In this document: piece after piece, positions 1-7,399 of the stretch
How positions within the stretch are numbered: the first letter of the stretch is position 1
Layout: each line of letters opens with the position of its first letter
Origin: JAJPHJ01 sp035622315
GTDB taxonomy: Bacteria > Vulcanimicrobiota > Vulcanimicrobiia > Eremiobacterales > Eremiobacteraceae
Length of the DNA: 28,134 bases
Direction: 5' to 3'
NCBI GenBank assembly: GCA_035622315.1
Contig: DASPVP010000115.1
Location: 1 to 28,134, forward strand
Notes under the pieces: generated by a model
Told to the model about the DNA's origin: nothing
The model's database searches: none
Seen by the model: the letters and a program-made list of their open reading frames with translations, nothing else
Program-made: the position numbers and the translations under genes

Positions 1-140
1 TAGCGGTCGCTCGAGCCTTCGTAACCTGCGGGCAGGTAGCAGTACAGGTCGCGCGTCGCTGGATCCCCGAGCGCGTTGCCTTGGAGAACTTTTGAGGTGT
101 GTGAAAGCGCGCGCACCTCGCCGCGTTTGTATGTCGTCAT
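1..140 (-). CDS. Partial esterase, alpha/beta-hydrolase fold (N-terminus only)
   Basis: The 5' end of a minus-strand gene runs off the left edge; 46 codons are visible. It begins at an ATG (complement of 138-140), and an in-frame TAA four codons upstream rules out a longer product. Residues about 20-45 include GNALGDPATRDLYCYLPAGY, ending in SSDR with the next codon starting TA (Tyr likely). This matches the opening strand of enterochelin-esterase-like and D-esterase family proteins, where a 'G(N)xLGDP..R...VYLPPGY...YPV' stretch precedes the hydrolase core. The catalytic Ser, Asp and His would lie beyond the window, so activity cannot be judged. No signal peptide is visible. It lies 74 bp downstream of the sugar dehydrogenase gene on the same strand, so cotranscription is possible. 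The family call rests on this short stretch only. Confidence 0.6.
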   Translation of the reverse strand, partial: MTTYKRGEVRALSHTSKVLQGNALGDPATRDLYCYLPAGYEGSSDR

Positions 141-193
141 GCCCGGAAGTTACACGAGGAGACGCCGAGGTCCGGCACGTTGGCACAAGCACA

Positions 194-218
194 GGCCGAC
201 CTGAAGGTCGGCCGCTAC
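194..218 (-). repeat. REP-type palindrome (variant stem)
   Basis: The perfect 8-bp stem GGCCGACC / GGTCGGCC (194-201, 206-213) has a TGAA loop and is followed on the plus strand by GCTAC. Read on the minus strand this is GTAG, one base, then the hairpin, as in the other copies in this window. The stem sequence differs from the common GGGGCGATT form. The CTA at 215-217 is also the complement of the TAG stop of the sugar dehydrogenase gene, so the element abuts and supplies the end of that gene. Confidence 0.6.
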
Positions 219-1345
219 ATACGGTAAGAGACGCGGTAGATGCAGCCGAGCAGATCGTCGCTAATGTAGAGCGATCCGTCCGGCCCTACGGCAAGACCGA
301 CGGGACGGCCGCGATAGGATCCGTCGTTCTCCATCCAGCCGGTGATGAAGTCGCTATATCCGGTCGGCTTACCCGAGGCGAACTTGACCATCACCACTTT
401 GTCGCCGGTGGGCGTCGATCGGTTCCAAGATCCGTGAAAGGCGACAAACGCATTGCCCCTATACCCTGGTGGGAATTGGCTCGCATAGTAAAAGGCGATG
501 CCGAGAGGAGCCGAGTGCGCTTGGAAATCGAGCGCTGCCGGGGTTTGGCCCGCACAACGCGCGCTTGGATATTCAGGATTTGGCAGCCGGTCGGCCTTGG
601 CGGGATCTGGATAGCATTGCGGCCAGCCGAAGTTCTCGCCTGACGCTAAGACATCGAGCTCGTCGGGCGGGAGGTTGTCGGTGACGCTTTGGGTCGGCCC
701 GATGTTGTCGCGCTGGTTCACGACAGCCCACAGTCTCCCGCTCGCATCGAAGGCCAGACCCGAAGCATTGCGCAAACCGCTCGCGTAGATGCTTGCCGCC
801 CCGTCGCCGGGCGCATAGCGCAGCACTGTTGCGAAGCGCGCGTCGCTCTCGTCGCAAACGTTGCAGTCGGACCCTGACGACACGTAGATCGTGCCATCGC
901 TCGCGATCGCGAGCGCGCGCCGGTTGTGGTCGCCGCCTTGAGGCATATTCGAAAACAACGTGGTCCCGTCGTTCGATGGATAATGATACCGCAAAACCCC
1001 GGACCAGGTCGCCACGTAGAGATCGCCTTTGTAGAAAGCAAGTCCATGCGGATAGGGCAGGTTGCTCGCGAAGATCGTGGGGCGAGCGTCAGGGGCGGCA
1101 CCGTGGGGGATGACGACCACGTTGCCTTCGGTCGTCTCCGACACGAGCAGGTCGCCGTTCGGCGCGAACGCCATGAAGCGCGCGCCTGGCACCCGCTCGG
1201 AGATGTATGAGATCGCAAAGCCTGGTGGTCCGCTTAAGAACGACGGAGCGTTTCCGAGCGCGAGCGCGGTCGCTCTCGTCGCGCCCGAGCAGGCGGTCAG
1301 GGCCAGCGCGAGGATCGCGATGCAGCAAAAGACGAGACGGCTCAT
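215..1345 (-). CDS. PQQ-dependent sugar (sorbosone/glucose) dehydrogenase-like lipoprotein
   Basis: This 376-aa protein is predicted to oxidise a sugar in the cell envelope, as known for PQQ-using glucose/sorbosone dehydrogenases with a six-bladed beta-propeller. The start is followed by a hydrophobic segment and a lipobox LTAC with Cys at residue 19, so it is a probable lipoprotein. Repeated blade motifs are visible: FAPNGDLLVSE (about 60), YPHGLAFYKGDLYVA (about 98), LAIASDGTIYVSSG (about 145), ASGLAFDASGRLWAV (about 194) and VGLAVGPDGSLYISDD near the C-terminus. The stretch GENFGWPQCYPD and the following AFHGSWNR are also typical of this family. The length is usual for the sorbosone dehydrogenase branch. 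Soluble PQQ versus other cofactor use cannot be told from sequence alone. No clear ribosome binding site precedes the ATG. Confidence 0.85.
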   Translation of the reverse strand: MSRLVFCCIAILALALTACSGATRATALALGNAPSFLSGPPGFAISYISERVPGARFMAFAPNGDLLVSETTEGNVVVIPHGAAPDARPTIFASNLPYPHGLAFYKGDLYVATWSGVLRYHYPSNDGTTLFSNMPQGGDHNRRALAIASDGTIYVSSGSDCNVCDESDARFATVLRYAPGDGAASIYASGLRNASGLAFDASGRLWAVVNQRDNIGPTQSVTDNLPPDELDVLASGENFGWPQCYPDPAKADRLPNPEYPSARCAGQTPAALDFQAHSAPLGIAFYYASQFPPGYRGNAFVAFHGSWNRSTPTGDKVVMVKFASGKPTGYSDFITGWMENDGSYRGRPVGLAVGPDGSLYISDDLLGCIYRVSYRM

Positions 1346-1409
1346 GGCGCGCTATTCGCAGCGTCCGCAAAGAGCCCCCTTGCGTGTGCGAGGCGCGTGA
1401 TATAAAAGA

Positions 1410-1434
1410 GGGGCGATTTTCAATCGCCCCCTAC
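1410..1434 (-). repeat. REP-type palindrome
   Basis: A perfect 9-bp stem GGGGCGATT / AATCGCCCC (1410-1418, 1422-1430) has loop TTC and is followed by CTAC. On the minus strand it reads GTAG plus hairpin. It lies in the 108-bp gap between two minus-strand genes, about 65 bp upstream of the sugar dehydrogenase start and 20 bp beyond the stop of the membrane-protein gene. No T-run follows it, so a simple rho-independent terminator role is not supported. Confidence 0.8.
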
Positions 1435-1453
1435 ATCGCTGCTTCGCGGACGC

Positions 1454-1870
1454 TTAAGGTGTCTTTGCGAGCAAGGTCTTCAGGAACTCCTCGCCCGAGT
1501 CGCTCGGTCCGATGGTGCGCTGCCCGACGTTGCTGTGATTCGCGGTGCCGGCTTTCGGCTTGTAGCGGCGGAGCAGAGTTGTCGCCGCGCGCTGAGAGGA
1601 CTCGAGCAGGTCGTCTTGCGCGTCGACGTTGCGTGCGGCGAAGTAGCCGAACGCAAGGCCGATGAGGATGCCCAAGCTCTGGATCACGATGTACAGGCCA
1701 TCGTGCACGTTCGGCGTGCGCGAATTCGCATAGACGAAGAGTCCGCAGATCCCGCCGAACAAAACGCCGGCGCACAGCCCGAACGTCACGAGTGACCAGG
1801 TGCGCAGCTGTTTGACCCTTGCGTCGAATTCCGTATCGTCGCCTCGACCGTGTGCCTGTGTGCTCAGCAT
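1454..1870 (-). CDS. Small two-helix membrane protein, unknown function
   Basis: This 138-aa protein is not recognised as a member of a named family. It has a charged N-terminus of about 25 residues, a hydrophobic helix at about 27-48 (LVTFGLCAGVLFGGICGLFV) and a second at about 59-78 (GLYIVIQSLGILIGLAFGYF). A charged cytoplasmic-type C-terminal tail of about 60 residues follows. The ATG at 1870 is preceded by GGGGA at suitable spacing, which supports the start. It is divergent from the M20 peptidase gene, with a REP-type palindrome in the 190-bp gap between them. G/C-rich third codon positions and the clear two-helix topology argue that it is real. Confidence 0.7.
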   Translation of the reverse strand: MLSTQAHGRGDDTEFDARVKQLRTWSLVTFGLCAGVLFGGICGLFVYANSRTPNVHDGLYIVIQSLGILIGLAFGYFAARNVDAQDDLLESSQRAATTLLRRYKPKAGTANHSNVGQRTIGPSDSGEEFLKTLLAKTP

Positions 1871-1917
1871 GTCAGTCCCCGTCTTGAATGGCGCGATTTT
1901 GTGGTGCGCCTGTCACC

Positions 1918-1943
1918 TGGCGGATTGCAACATCCGCCACTAC
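1918..1943 (-). repeat. REP-type palindrome (variant stem)
   Basis: The 8-bp stem TGGCGGAT / ATCCGCCA (1918-1925, 1932-1939) has loop TGCAAC and is followed by CTAC. On the minus strand this is GTAG plus hairpin, as in the other copies, but with a different, fully paired stem. It lies in the gap between two divergent genes. Confidence 0.6.
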
Positions 1944-2060
1944 ATGAGTAATCGGCGAAGGGAGGCAGGGCACCCCCGCCAAGCACGCTTCTGTGACTGG
2001 CCTCACCGCGGTTTGGCCGCAACGCCAGGAACGGACGAGCGCACGGCGGTATGAGCACGC

Positions 2061-3206
2061 ATGATCAACCGCGACCGGATGACCGACACCGTCTTGGACT
2101 TGCTCCGCTTGGACAGTCAGAGCAAAGCTGAAAAGCCCGTAGCGGAGTATCTCGTGCGCTGCCTCGTGGACCTCGGATGCGACGTTCGCGTCGATAACGC
2201 CGGAGCCGGCGTGCGCTCCAATTCGGGCAACGTGATCGCCAAGGTCGGTGCGACTGCGTCCTCGGCGCCGCCCTTGCTCTTGTCAGCCCACATGGATGTG
2301 GTGCCGCCGGGCGAGGGCGTCAAACCGGTCCGCGAGCCGGAGCGCGTGCGCTCGGACGGGACGACGATACTCGGCGGCGACGATAAGACCGGCCTCGCGG
2401 TCATCTTGGAAGTCTTGCGCGCGCTGCGCGATGCGCAGACACCGCATGGACCGCTTGAGATCGCTTTCACGATCTGCGAAGAGATCGGTCTGCTCGGCGC
2501 CAAGGCGCTCGAGTTCGACCAGTTCCACGCACGCGAAGCGATCGTTCTCGACTCGTGCAACGCCACGGAACTTGTCACCCGGGCGCCGAGCGCAGATCGT
2601 TACGTGTTCACGGTCCATGGGCTCGAGGCCCACGCGGGCATGTTTCCGGAAAACGGGATCTCTGCCGTCCGCGTGGCCGCCGAGGCGATCGCGGCGATGC
2701 CCCTCGGACGGATCGATGCCGGCACCACTGCCAACGTCGTCATCGCAGATGGCCCGACCGCGACGAACGTCGTTCCGAACCTGTGCGTCGTTCGGGGCGA
2801 GGCGCGCGCGATCGACGAGGCGCGCCTCGACGAGATCATGCGCCTGACCCGCGCCTGCTTCACAGACGCCGCAGCGCGGGCGAAGATCGACCTCAACGGC
2901 CAAGTGCGGCGCGCTTGGGTCGAGGAGCAAAGCTCGCGCGACTATCACAGTTTTGCTATTCCCGATAGCGCTCCGATCGTGCAGCTCGTCTGTGGAGCGG
3001 CGCGCAGGCAGGGCACCACGGTGAAGACCGTGACCATCGGCGGTGGTTCCGACGCAAACGTGTTCAACAGGCACGGCATCGCGAGCGTGAACCTGGGAAC
3101 CGGCATGCGCGACATCCACACCGTGAACGAGTGGATCGATCTCGCAGATTTCGATCGCTGCGCTCAGATCGTGCTCGCGTGCGTCAAGGAGCGCGCCGCC
3201 GCCTAG
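2061..3206 (+). CDS. M20 family metallopeptidase (PepT-like)
   Basis: This 381-aa protein is a predicted cytoplasmic di-zinc aminopeptidase or related amidohydrolase that would trim small peptides. The M20 metal and catalytic residues are visible in order: SAHMD (H77, with D79 as catalytic helper), GGDDKTG (bridging D107), CEEIGLLG (E140 catalytic, E141 metal), LDSCN (D164) and DIHTVNEW (H353). The lid/dimerisation domain occupies about 180-290 and contains GLEAHAG. No signal peptide is present. Overall layout is closest to the peptidase T-like branch, but substrate choice cannot be fixed from sequence. The ATG at 2061 has only a weak ribosome binding site. The rhomboid-like gene starts 17 bp after the stop, so the two probably share a transcript. 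Confidence 0.88.
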   Translation: MINRDRMTDTVLDLLRLDSQSKAEKPVAEYLVRCLVDLGCDVRVDNAGAGVRSNSGNVIAKVGATASSAPPLLLSAHMDVVPPGEGVKPVREPERVRSDGTTILGGDDKTGLAVILEVLRALRDAQTPHGPLEIAFTICEEIGLLGAKALEFDQFHAREAIVLDSCNATELVTRAPSADRYVFTVHGLEAHAGMFPENGISAVRVAAEAIAAMPLGRIDAGTTANVVIADGPTATNVVPNLCVVRGEARAIDEARLDEIMRLTRACFTDAAARAKIDLNGQVRRAWVEEQSSRDYHSFAIPDSAPIVQLVCGAARRQGTTVKTVTIGGGSDANVFNRHGIASVNLGTGMRDIHTVNEWIDLADFDRCAQIVLACVKERAAA

Positions 3207-3223
3207 GCCAAGGCACAAGCGCC

Positions 3224-3961
3224 ATGCGGACGTACTCGTTCGGTCCTGTGTCGCGCGGGGGTGATATCCCCGCCGTCTATGGCCTGCTCGTCGTGATGGG
3301 GGTGGCCTTCATCGCGGACTGGCTGCTGCACGGCACGATCACCGCGCTGCTCGCCTGGCCGCCAAGCGTCGCATGGTTCTCCTCTATGCACTTGTGGCAG
3401 CCGTTCACGTTTCCGTTCGCCCACGGAGCGAACTTCCTCTATCTCTTAGCCGACGCGATGGTGCTGTATTTCTTCGGCGGCTCGCTCGAGCGGGCGTGGG
3501 GATCCGGACGGTTTCTCCTCTTCTTCTTCGCGTCGGGGATCGTGCCGGGTCTCGTCGAGATCGCGCTCTCGCCCTGGATGGGAGGCGCGCTGTTCTACGG
3601 CATGGTGGGCGGTTTTGTCTCCATGGTCGTCGCGTTCGCGGCGATGGCGCCCTACCAGACCGTGCTCTTGCTGATCTTCCCCTTGCAAGCGCGCTGGCTT
3701 GCGTTCATCTCGATCGCGATCGAGCTGTTCGGACGCACGGGGTTGTACGGCGGAGCGGTGCAAGCGATCCTCGCGGTGGGCGCGACCGTCGCCTTCGCCT
3801 ATCTGTTCCAAGTCACGCGCTTTTCGTTTCGCATACGGCGCGGAGGACCGACGCTCAAAGAGCGCATCGAGCGCTGGCGTCAGCGCCGCCGCATGCGTGA
3901 ATGGCAGCGACGCGTGGCACGCGCCGAGCGCCCAGAAGACCTCTTCAAGGACAAGAAGTAG
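3224..3961 (+). CDS. Rhomboid-fold membrane protein lacking the catalytic serine (pseudoprotease)
   Basis: This 245-aa integral membrane protein has about six hydrophobic helices. Rhomboid landmarks are clear: WQPFTFPFAHG (59-68, like WQ..T..F.HG), the L1-loop stretch LYFFGGSLERAWGSGRF (81-97) and PLQARW (153-158, like P..ARW). Where active rhomboids have GxSG, this protein has GMVG (126-129), so the nucleophilic Ser is Val128. The expected catalytic His in the later helix is also not seen (YGGAVQ at 175-180). It therefore probably binds or manages membrane proteins rather than cleaving them, as for derlins and iRhoms. A basic tail (about 205-245) is likely cytoplasmic. I use the ATG at 3224, with AAGG upstream, because longer starts overlap the peptidase gene and encode Arg-rich non-membrane sequence. 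Confidence 0.8.
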   Translation: MRTYSFGPVSRGGDIPAVYGLLVVMGVAFIADWLLHGTITALLAWPPSVAWFSSMHLWQPFTFPFAHGANFLYLLADAMVLYFFGGSLERAWGSGRFLLFFFASGIVPGLVEIALSPWMGGALFYGMVGGFVSMVVAFAAMAPYQTVLLLIFPLQARWLAFISIAIELFGRTGLYGGAVQAILAVGATVAFAYLFQVTRFSFRIRRGGPTLKERIERWRQRRRMREWQRRVARAERPEDLFKDKK

Positions 3962-3988
3962 CGAGACGGCGCGTGGAGCGCACGCCCC

Positions 3989-4942
3989 TCAGCGACCGGT
4001 GCGGACGATCTCTTCGAGCTTGGCGCGATCGAGCTTGACGACGCGGCCGCGGCGCAGTTCGAGCGCGCCCATATCCTCGAGGTGCGAGAGCGCACGGCTC
4101 CCCATGTCGCGCACGGTGCCGACCCGAGCCGCCAAGTCGGATTGCGTGATGCGCTCGACCCCGCTCTCGCCTGGCGCCATGCCCTCTTTCGACGAGGCGT
4201 AGTCCAAGAGCACGCGCGCGATGCGCGTAAGCACCCGCCCGAAGGCGAGATTGCCTGCCGCGCCGCTCAAGCGCCGTTGCCGCTGCGCGAAAAACCGCGC
4301 AACGCCGAGCGCGATCTCGGGGCTGCGCTGTAACAACCCGCGCACGAACTGCGACGGCAGCTCGATGATCTCGACCTCACCACGTGCGATCACCGTGGCC
4401 TCTGCGGTACCTTCGTCGAAAACGGATGCTTCATTGAACATGCTATAGGGCAAGACGTCGTAGAGCACGATCTCGCGGCCCTCATCCGCAGCGCGGGTCA
4501 CTTCGACCACGCCGCGGCGCACGATCCCGAGCGTCGGCCAGTTCGTGCCTTCCGCCACGATCACCATGCGGTCGTGGTAGTTGCGCTCCTTGGCCGAGCG
4601 GTCGACCTCGCGCAGCAAGTCGATCGGCGCGTTGCGGAACATGCGGACTTGGCGCAGGAAGGCGATGCGCGGCGTGTCGCCTTGCATCGCGGGATCGGGC
4701 AACCTCGTGAGCCTGATGATCCAGCGGTTGTCACCAGCGTTGCGGATATCCCACAGCGCCAAGCCCTCGCGCTCCGCTTCGAGATGCGAGCGCAAGGCCT
4801 TGGGCTCGTAGTCGTTCGTGAATTCCGCGGATTGGCCGGCGTTGAGCCGGTCGAACGAGGACAGCACGCGATCGTGGCGCTGCCAAGAAGGGAGCTCGCG
4901 CAGGTCGACGCGCTCAACTGGTTGAGATGAGGCTTCGGACAT
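3989..4942 (-). CDS. DUF2249-CRP/FNR fusion transcriptional regulator
   Basis: This 317-aa protein joins two modules. Residues about 10-80 match DUF2249: VDLRELPSWQRHDRVLSSFD, then NDYEPKAL, HLEAEREG and a WIIRLTR end. Residues about 98-215 form a cyclic-nucleotide-binding-type beta barrel, and about 233-315 a CRP winged helix (TQSDLAARVGTVRDMGSRAL). There are no cysteines, so an FNR-type Fe-S sensor is excluded. DUF2249 proteins elsewhere often occur with nitric-oxide, nitrite and hemerythrin functions, which makes a redox or nitrogen-oxide signal a reasonable but unproven guess. It is convergent with the rhomboid-like gene (27-bp gap) and lies 20 bp downstream of the TIM-barrel gene on the same strand. 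Confidence 0.85.
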   Translation of the reverse strand: MSEASSQPVERVDLRELPSWQRHDRVLSSFDRLNAGQSAEFTNDYEPKALRSHLEAEREGLALWDIRNAGDNRWIIRLTRLPDPAMQGDTPRIAFLRQVRMFRNAPIDLLREVDRSAKERNYHDRMVIVAEGTNWPTLGIVRRGVVEVTRAADEGREIVLYDVLPYSMFNEASVFDEGTAEATVIARGEVEIIELPSQFVRGLLQRSPEIALGVARFFAQRQRRLSGAAGNLAFGRVLTRIARVLLDYASSKEGMAPGESGVERITQSDLAARVGTVRDMGSRALSHLEDMGALELRRGRVVKLDRAKLEEIVRTGR

Positions 4943-4962
4943 GGCGCGACGAAGTTCGCGCC

Positions 4963-7095
4963 CTACCAGTCAAACGCCTGGATAGCCGCCCACGCGTCCG
5001 GGCCAGTGCCCGCCCAGTCGAAGAACGTCTCGCCGATCGCACCACCGGATTTCGAGGCGTCGAGCGACCAGCTGATCTCCCGGCCCGAGGGCGCATCGGT
5101 CCCTTCGAGCGCGACGCTTTGTCCGGCGACGTTCACCGGGATGTCGCGTCCCGCGAGTTCTCGCGTCTGCGTCACGGCGTCGGTCGCTGCGGACGCGACC
5201 TCGCCGCGGCCGTATTCGTGATGCGCGGCTTCATCAAAATAATGCCAATATTCCATCGGTTGCAATACGTCCGCATATCGCGCGATCGCGGCATACGGGT
5301 ACGCGGTTTGATCGCCGATGCTCGGCGAAGCGACGGTGGCGACGATCAAATACTGGGGACCCGCGGCGGCACGCACGTCGTGGATGTATTGCACCATGCG
5401 TTCGCGCGCTTTCGCACCGTCGCCCATGTAGTTCGCACCGGTCTCGAGGTCGAGGGCGACGCCGTCAAATCCGTTGCCCGCGGGCGTGCGATACTCCGCG
5501 GCTGCGATCGTCTCGGCGAGATCTTGCGTCGTGTCGCGTCGCGGCACGGTCCAAGCGAGCAGCTTGATGCCGGCTGCTGCCGCATCGTCTACGAGATCGT
5601 CGAGCCACGCGTGTGCAGCGTCGGTCTGGGCCATGGTGCAGGCACCGCGCGCCATGCGCAGCTCGATCACATGGATGCCGGCGTGCTGCGCTTCGGCGAT
5701 CACGTGGTCCGGGTCGTAGCGCCTGAAATTCCGCGGATCGCTCAAAAGCGACGAGAAGTACAAGAACATGCCTTTGCCGCTGACCACACGCGCGGATGCG
5801 ACCGGCAACGCATCTGGGGTCTGCACGGTGGGGGCGCTTGCTTGAATGGAGTCCTCGCTCGTCTCCGCTGCGATGCTGTAGCGATAGCGCGAATCGGGAT
5901 CGACGTCGACATCGTGATAGGCGTGCTTGTTCGCGGGGAGCGTGGCGACGAGTTCCGGCCGGTCGCCTTCGCCCGTCGAGCGGAAGACCTCGTATTGGCT
6001 GACGCCGACGGAATCCCCCAACGGCGTCCAGCCGACGTTGACGAGATGCGGCCCGACCGCGCGGGCGGCCACGTCGAATGCCTCGGCGCCGGCGTCAGGG
6101 GCAGGCAGCGTCTTCACGAGCGTTTGTCCTTGCGCACTGATATCCACGGTCACCGGGCGCGCCCAACCGATCGTGACGGTCGCCTCGTCAGAAGCCACAG
6201 CAGACGGTTCGAGTTCGATGAGCTGGCCGGTCGAAGCAGAGAACGTGGCGCCGGTCATCGAGGCGGGCGCGTGGACGGTCGCTACCCACATCCCGTCCGC
6301 GTCAAGCGACCAAGGAGAAGCCTCAGACGCGTTGGCTGCCGGGCCTCGAGCGGCAACGGGCTTCGGCAGCACCGCGCGAGAGGCGACGCGCGAAGAGACT
6401 GCGACGCGACGTGCAGGGGCGGGCGGCGGTTGGGGCGCCGAACCAAAAATCGTCTGCAACACGGAAGCGACGAAGCGCCCCGCGAGCGATGGCGCCGTTT
6501 GGGCTGCGCGCGGGCGAGACGTGTGGTTTTGGCCTGCGATCGGCATCGCCCGTTTTGCGATTGGCCGGAGCGCTATAACGGCGTGCCGTGCGATGACGGC
6601 TGGACGCGCGCTCACCTTCTCTGGCACGACCACTCGCGGATGCACGACTTGCGTGGCGTGGATGGCCGCGTGAGGCGCGGCGGCCGCACTCGCGACGACG
6701 TTTGCGTGTCTGGCGCCCGCAAGATGCCGGAGCGACGTTCGCACGTTTCTCTGCGTGTGTACCGCGACCACCTGCGCGTGATGATAGAACGCGCTACCGA
6801 CGATCGCCAAGACGATCGGAGCGACGAACGATGCGGCGATCGTGGCGAGGATCTTCCGCGGAATCGGCACCGACGGTTGCGGGGCGGGGATCTCCAGGTA
6901 TTGTTCGCGGCGGCGCTCGATAGATGACGCGGTCTTGCGCGCGCGCGAGCGGGTGGCCGAGAGGCGTTCGCTTTGCGCGCGATCGCGACGCTCGAGGGCT
7001 TCGAAGAGATGCGGTTGTTCCCGGCGCAGCTTGGCGAGCGCGCCGAAGCGATGCGCCTTCTTGCGCAGGCCTCCGGTTCGCGCTCGTTTGGTCAT
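4963..7095 (-). CDS. Membrane-anchored FN3 / TIM-barrel glycoside-hydrolase-like protein
   Basis: The protein is 710 aa from the ATG at 7095. A strongly basic cytoplasmic head (about 1-80) is followed by one helix (about 83-106, LATIAASFVAPIVLAIVGSA), giving a type II anchored protein. A low-complexity Ala/Arg/Val-rich stalk follows. Then come Ig-like and fibronectin-III-like parts (about 260-435; QYEVFRSTGEG, SRYRYSIAAE) and a C-terminal domain from about 439 that reads as a TIM barrel. In it, GFDGVALDLETG carries an Asp-x-Glu pair typical of glycoside hydrolase active strands, followed later by MEYWHYFD. The substrate is unknown; a cell-wall or exopolysaccharide role is inferred. A GTG at 7170 would add 25 residues, but that stretch has poor third-position G/C, so I prefer the ATG. 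Confidence 0.75.
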   Translation of the reverse strand: MTKRARTGGLRKKAHRFGALAKLRREQPHLFEALERRDRAQSERLSATRSRARKTASSIERRREQYLEIPAPQPSVPIPRKILATIAASFVAPIVLAIVGSAFYHHAQVVAVHTQRNVRTSLRHLAGARHANVVASAAAAPHAAIHATQVVHPRVVVPEKVSARPAVIARHAVIALRPIAKRAMPIAGQNHTSRPRAAQTAPSLAGRFVASVLQTIFGSAPQPPPAPARRVAVSSRVASRAVLPKPVAARGPAANASEASPWSLDADGMWVATVHAPASMTGATFSASTGQLIELEPSAVASDEATVTIGWARPVTVDISAQGQTLVKTLPAPDAGAEAFDVAARAVGPHLVNVGWTPLGDSVGVSQYEVFRSTGEGDRPELVATLPANKHAYHDVDVDPDSRYRYSIAAETSEDSIQASAPTVQTPDALPVASARVVSGKGMFLYFSSLLSDPRNFRRYDPDHVIAEAQHAGIHVIELRMARGACTMAQTDAAHAWLDDLVDDAAAAGIKLLAWTVPRRDTTQDLAETIAAAEYRTPAGNGFDGVALDLETGANYMGDGAKARERMVQYIHDVRAAAGPQYLIVATVASPSIGDQTAYPYAAIARYADVLQPMEYWHYFDEAAHHEYGRGEVASAATDAVTQTRELAGRDIPVNVAGQSVALEGTDAPSGREISWSLDASKSGGAIGETFFDWAGTGPDAWAAIQAFDW

Positions 7096-7385
7096 CGTCC
7101 AGCCGCTTCGCAGGAGAGAAAAAAGCGCGGCTGCAGGTGCTTTCTTAGGCGGCCGCCCTCTCTTCAACACATCGGCGGCTGCGCGTCGTCCATGCAGTCG
7201 AGCTGGAGCGCTTGAAGTTTGCCCCGAAGCAACTGTTTCCTATCGAACCCGCGCCGCTAGTGAGCGCGCTCATATGGACGGCGAGGCCGGACATTGTCGG
7301 CCTGCAGCTCGTGAGAGCGCGATGAAACCGGCACAGCCGTCCACAAGCTGGGACCGCTCTGGGAATGAAACAGCCGGGTTGCGCG

Positions 7386-7391
7386 TATACT
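7386..7391 (+). promoter_or_regulatory. Possible -10 element (TATACT) directly before a gene
   Basis: TATACT lies 8 bp before the ATG at 7400, which would put transcription start within a base or two of the start codon and make the message leaderless or nearly so. No good -35 is visible 16-18 bp upstream and no ribosome binding site precedes the ATG. The hexamer is unusual against the local G/C-rich background. Confidence 0.35.
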
Positions 7392-7399
7392 ATAGAGCC

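Noticed and set aside
24..37. Palindrome ACCTGC/GCAGGT near the left end
   Set aside because: It has a 2-base loop and no GTAG/CTAC foot, and it encodes the conserved LPAGY segment of the esterase, so it is explained by coding sequence.
92..643. 183-codon plus-strand frame near the left end
   Set aside because: It runs antisense to the sugar dehydrogenase and to the recognisable esterase N-terminus, and lacks any motif.
2283..3218. 311-codon minus-strand frame opposite the M20 peptidase
   Set aside because: It is Asp/Arg/His-rich and shows no family motif; the plus-strand gene has all M20 metal ligands.
4927..6927. 666-codon plus-strand open frame opposite the TIM-barrel gene
   Set aside because: It is Arg-, Gly- and Asp-rich with no domain or signal, whereas the minus strand encodes a membrane helix, FN3-like and barrel motifs. 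Long antisense frames are expected in G/C-rich genomes.
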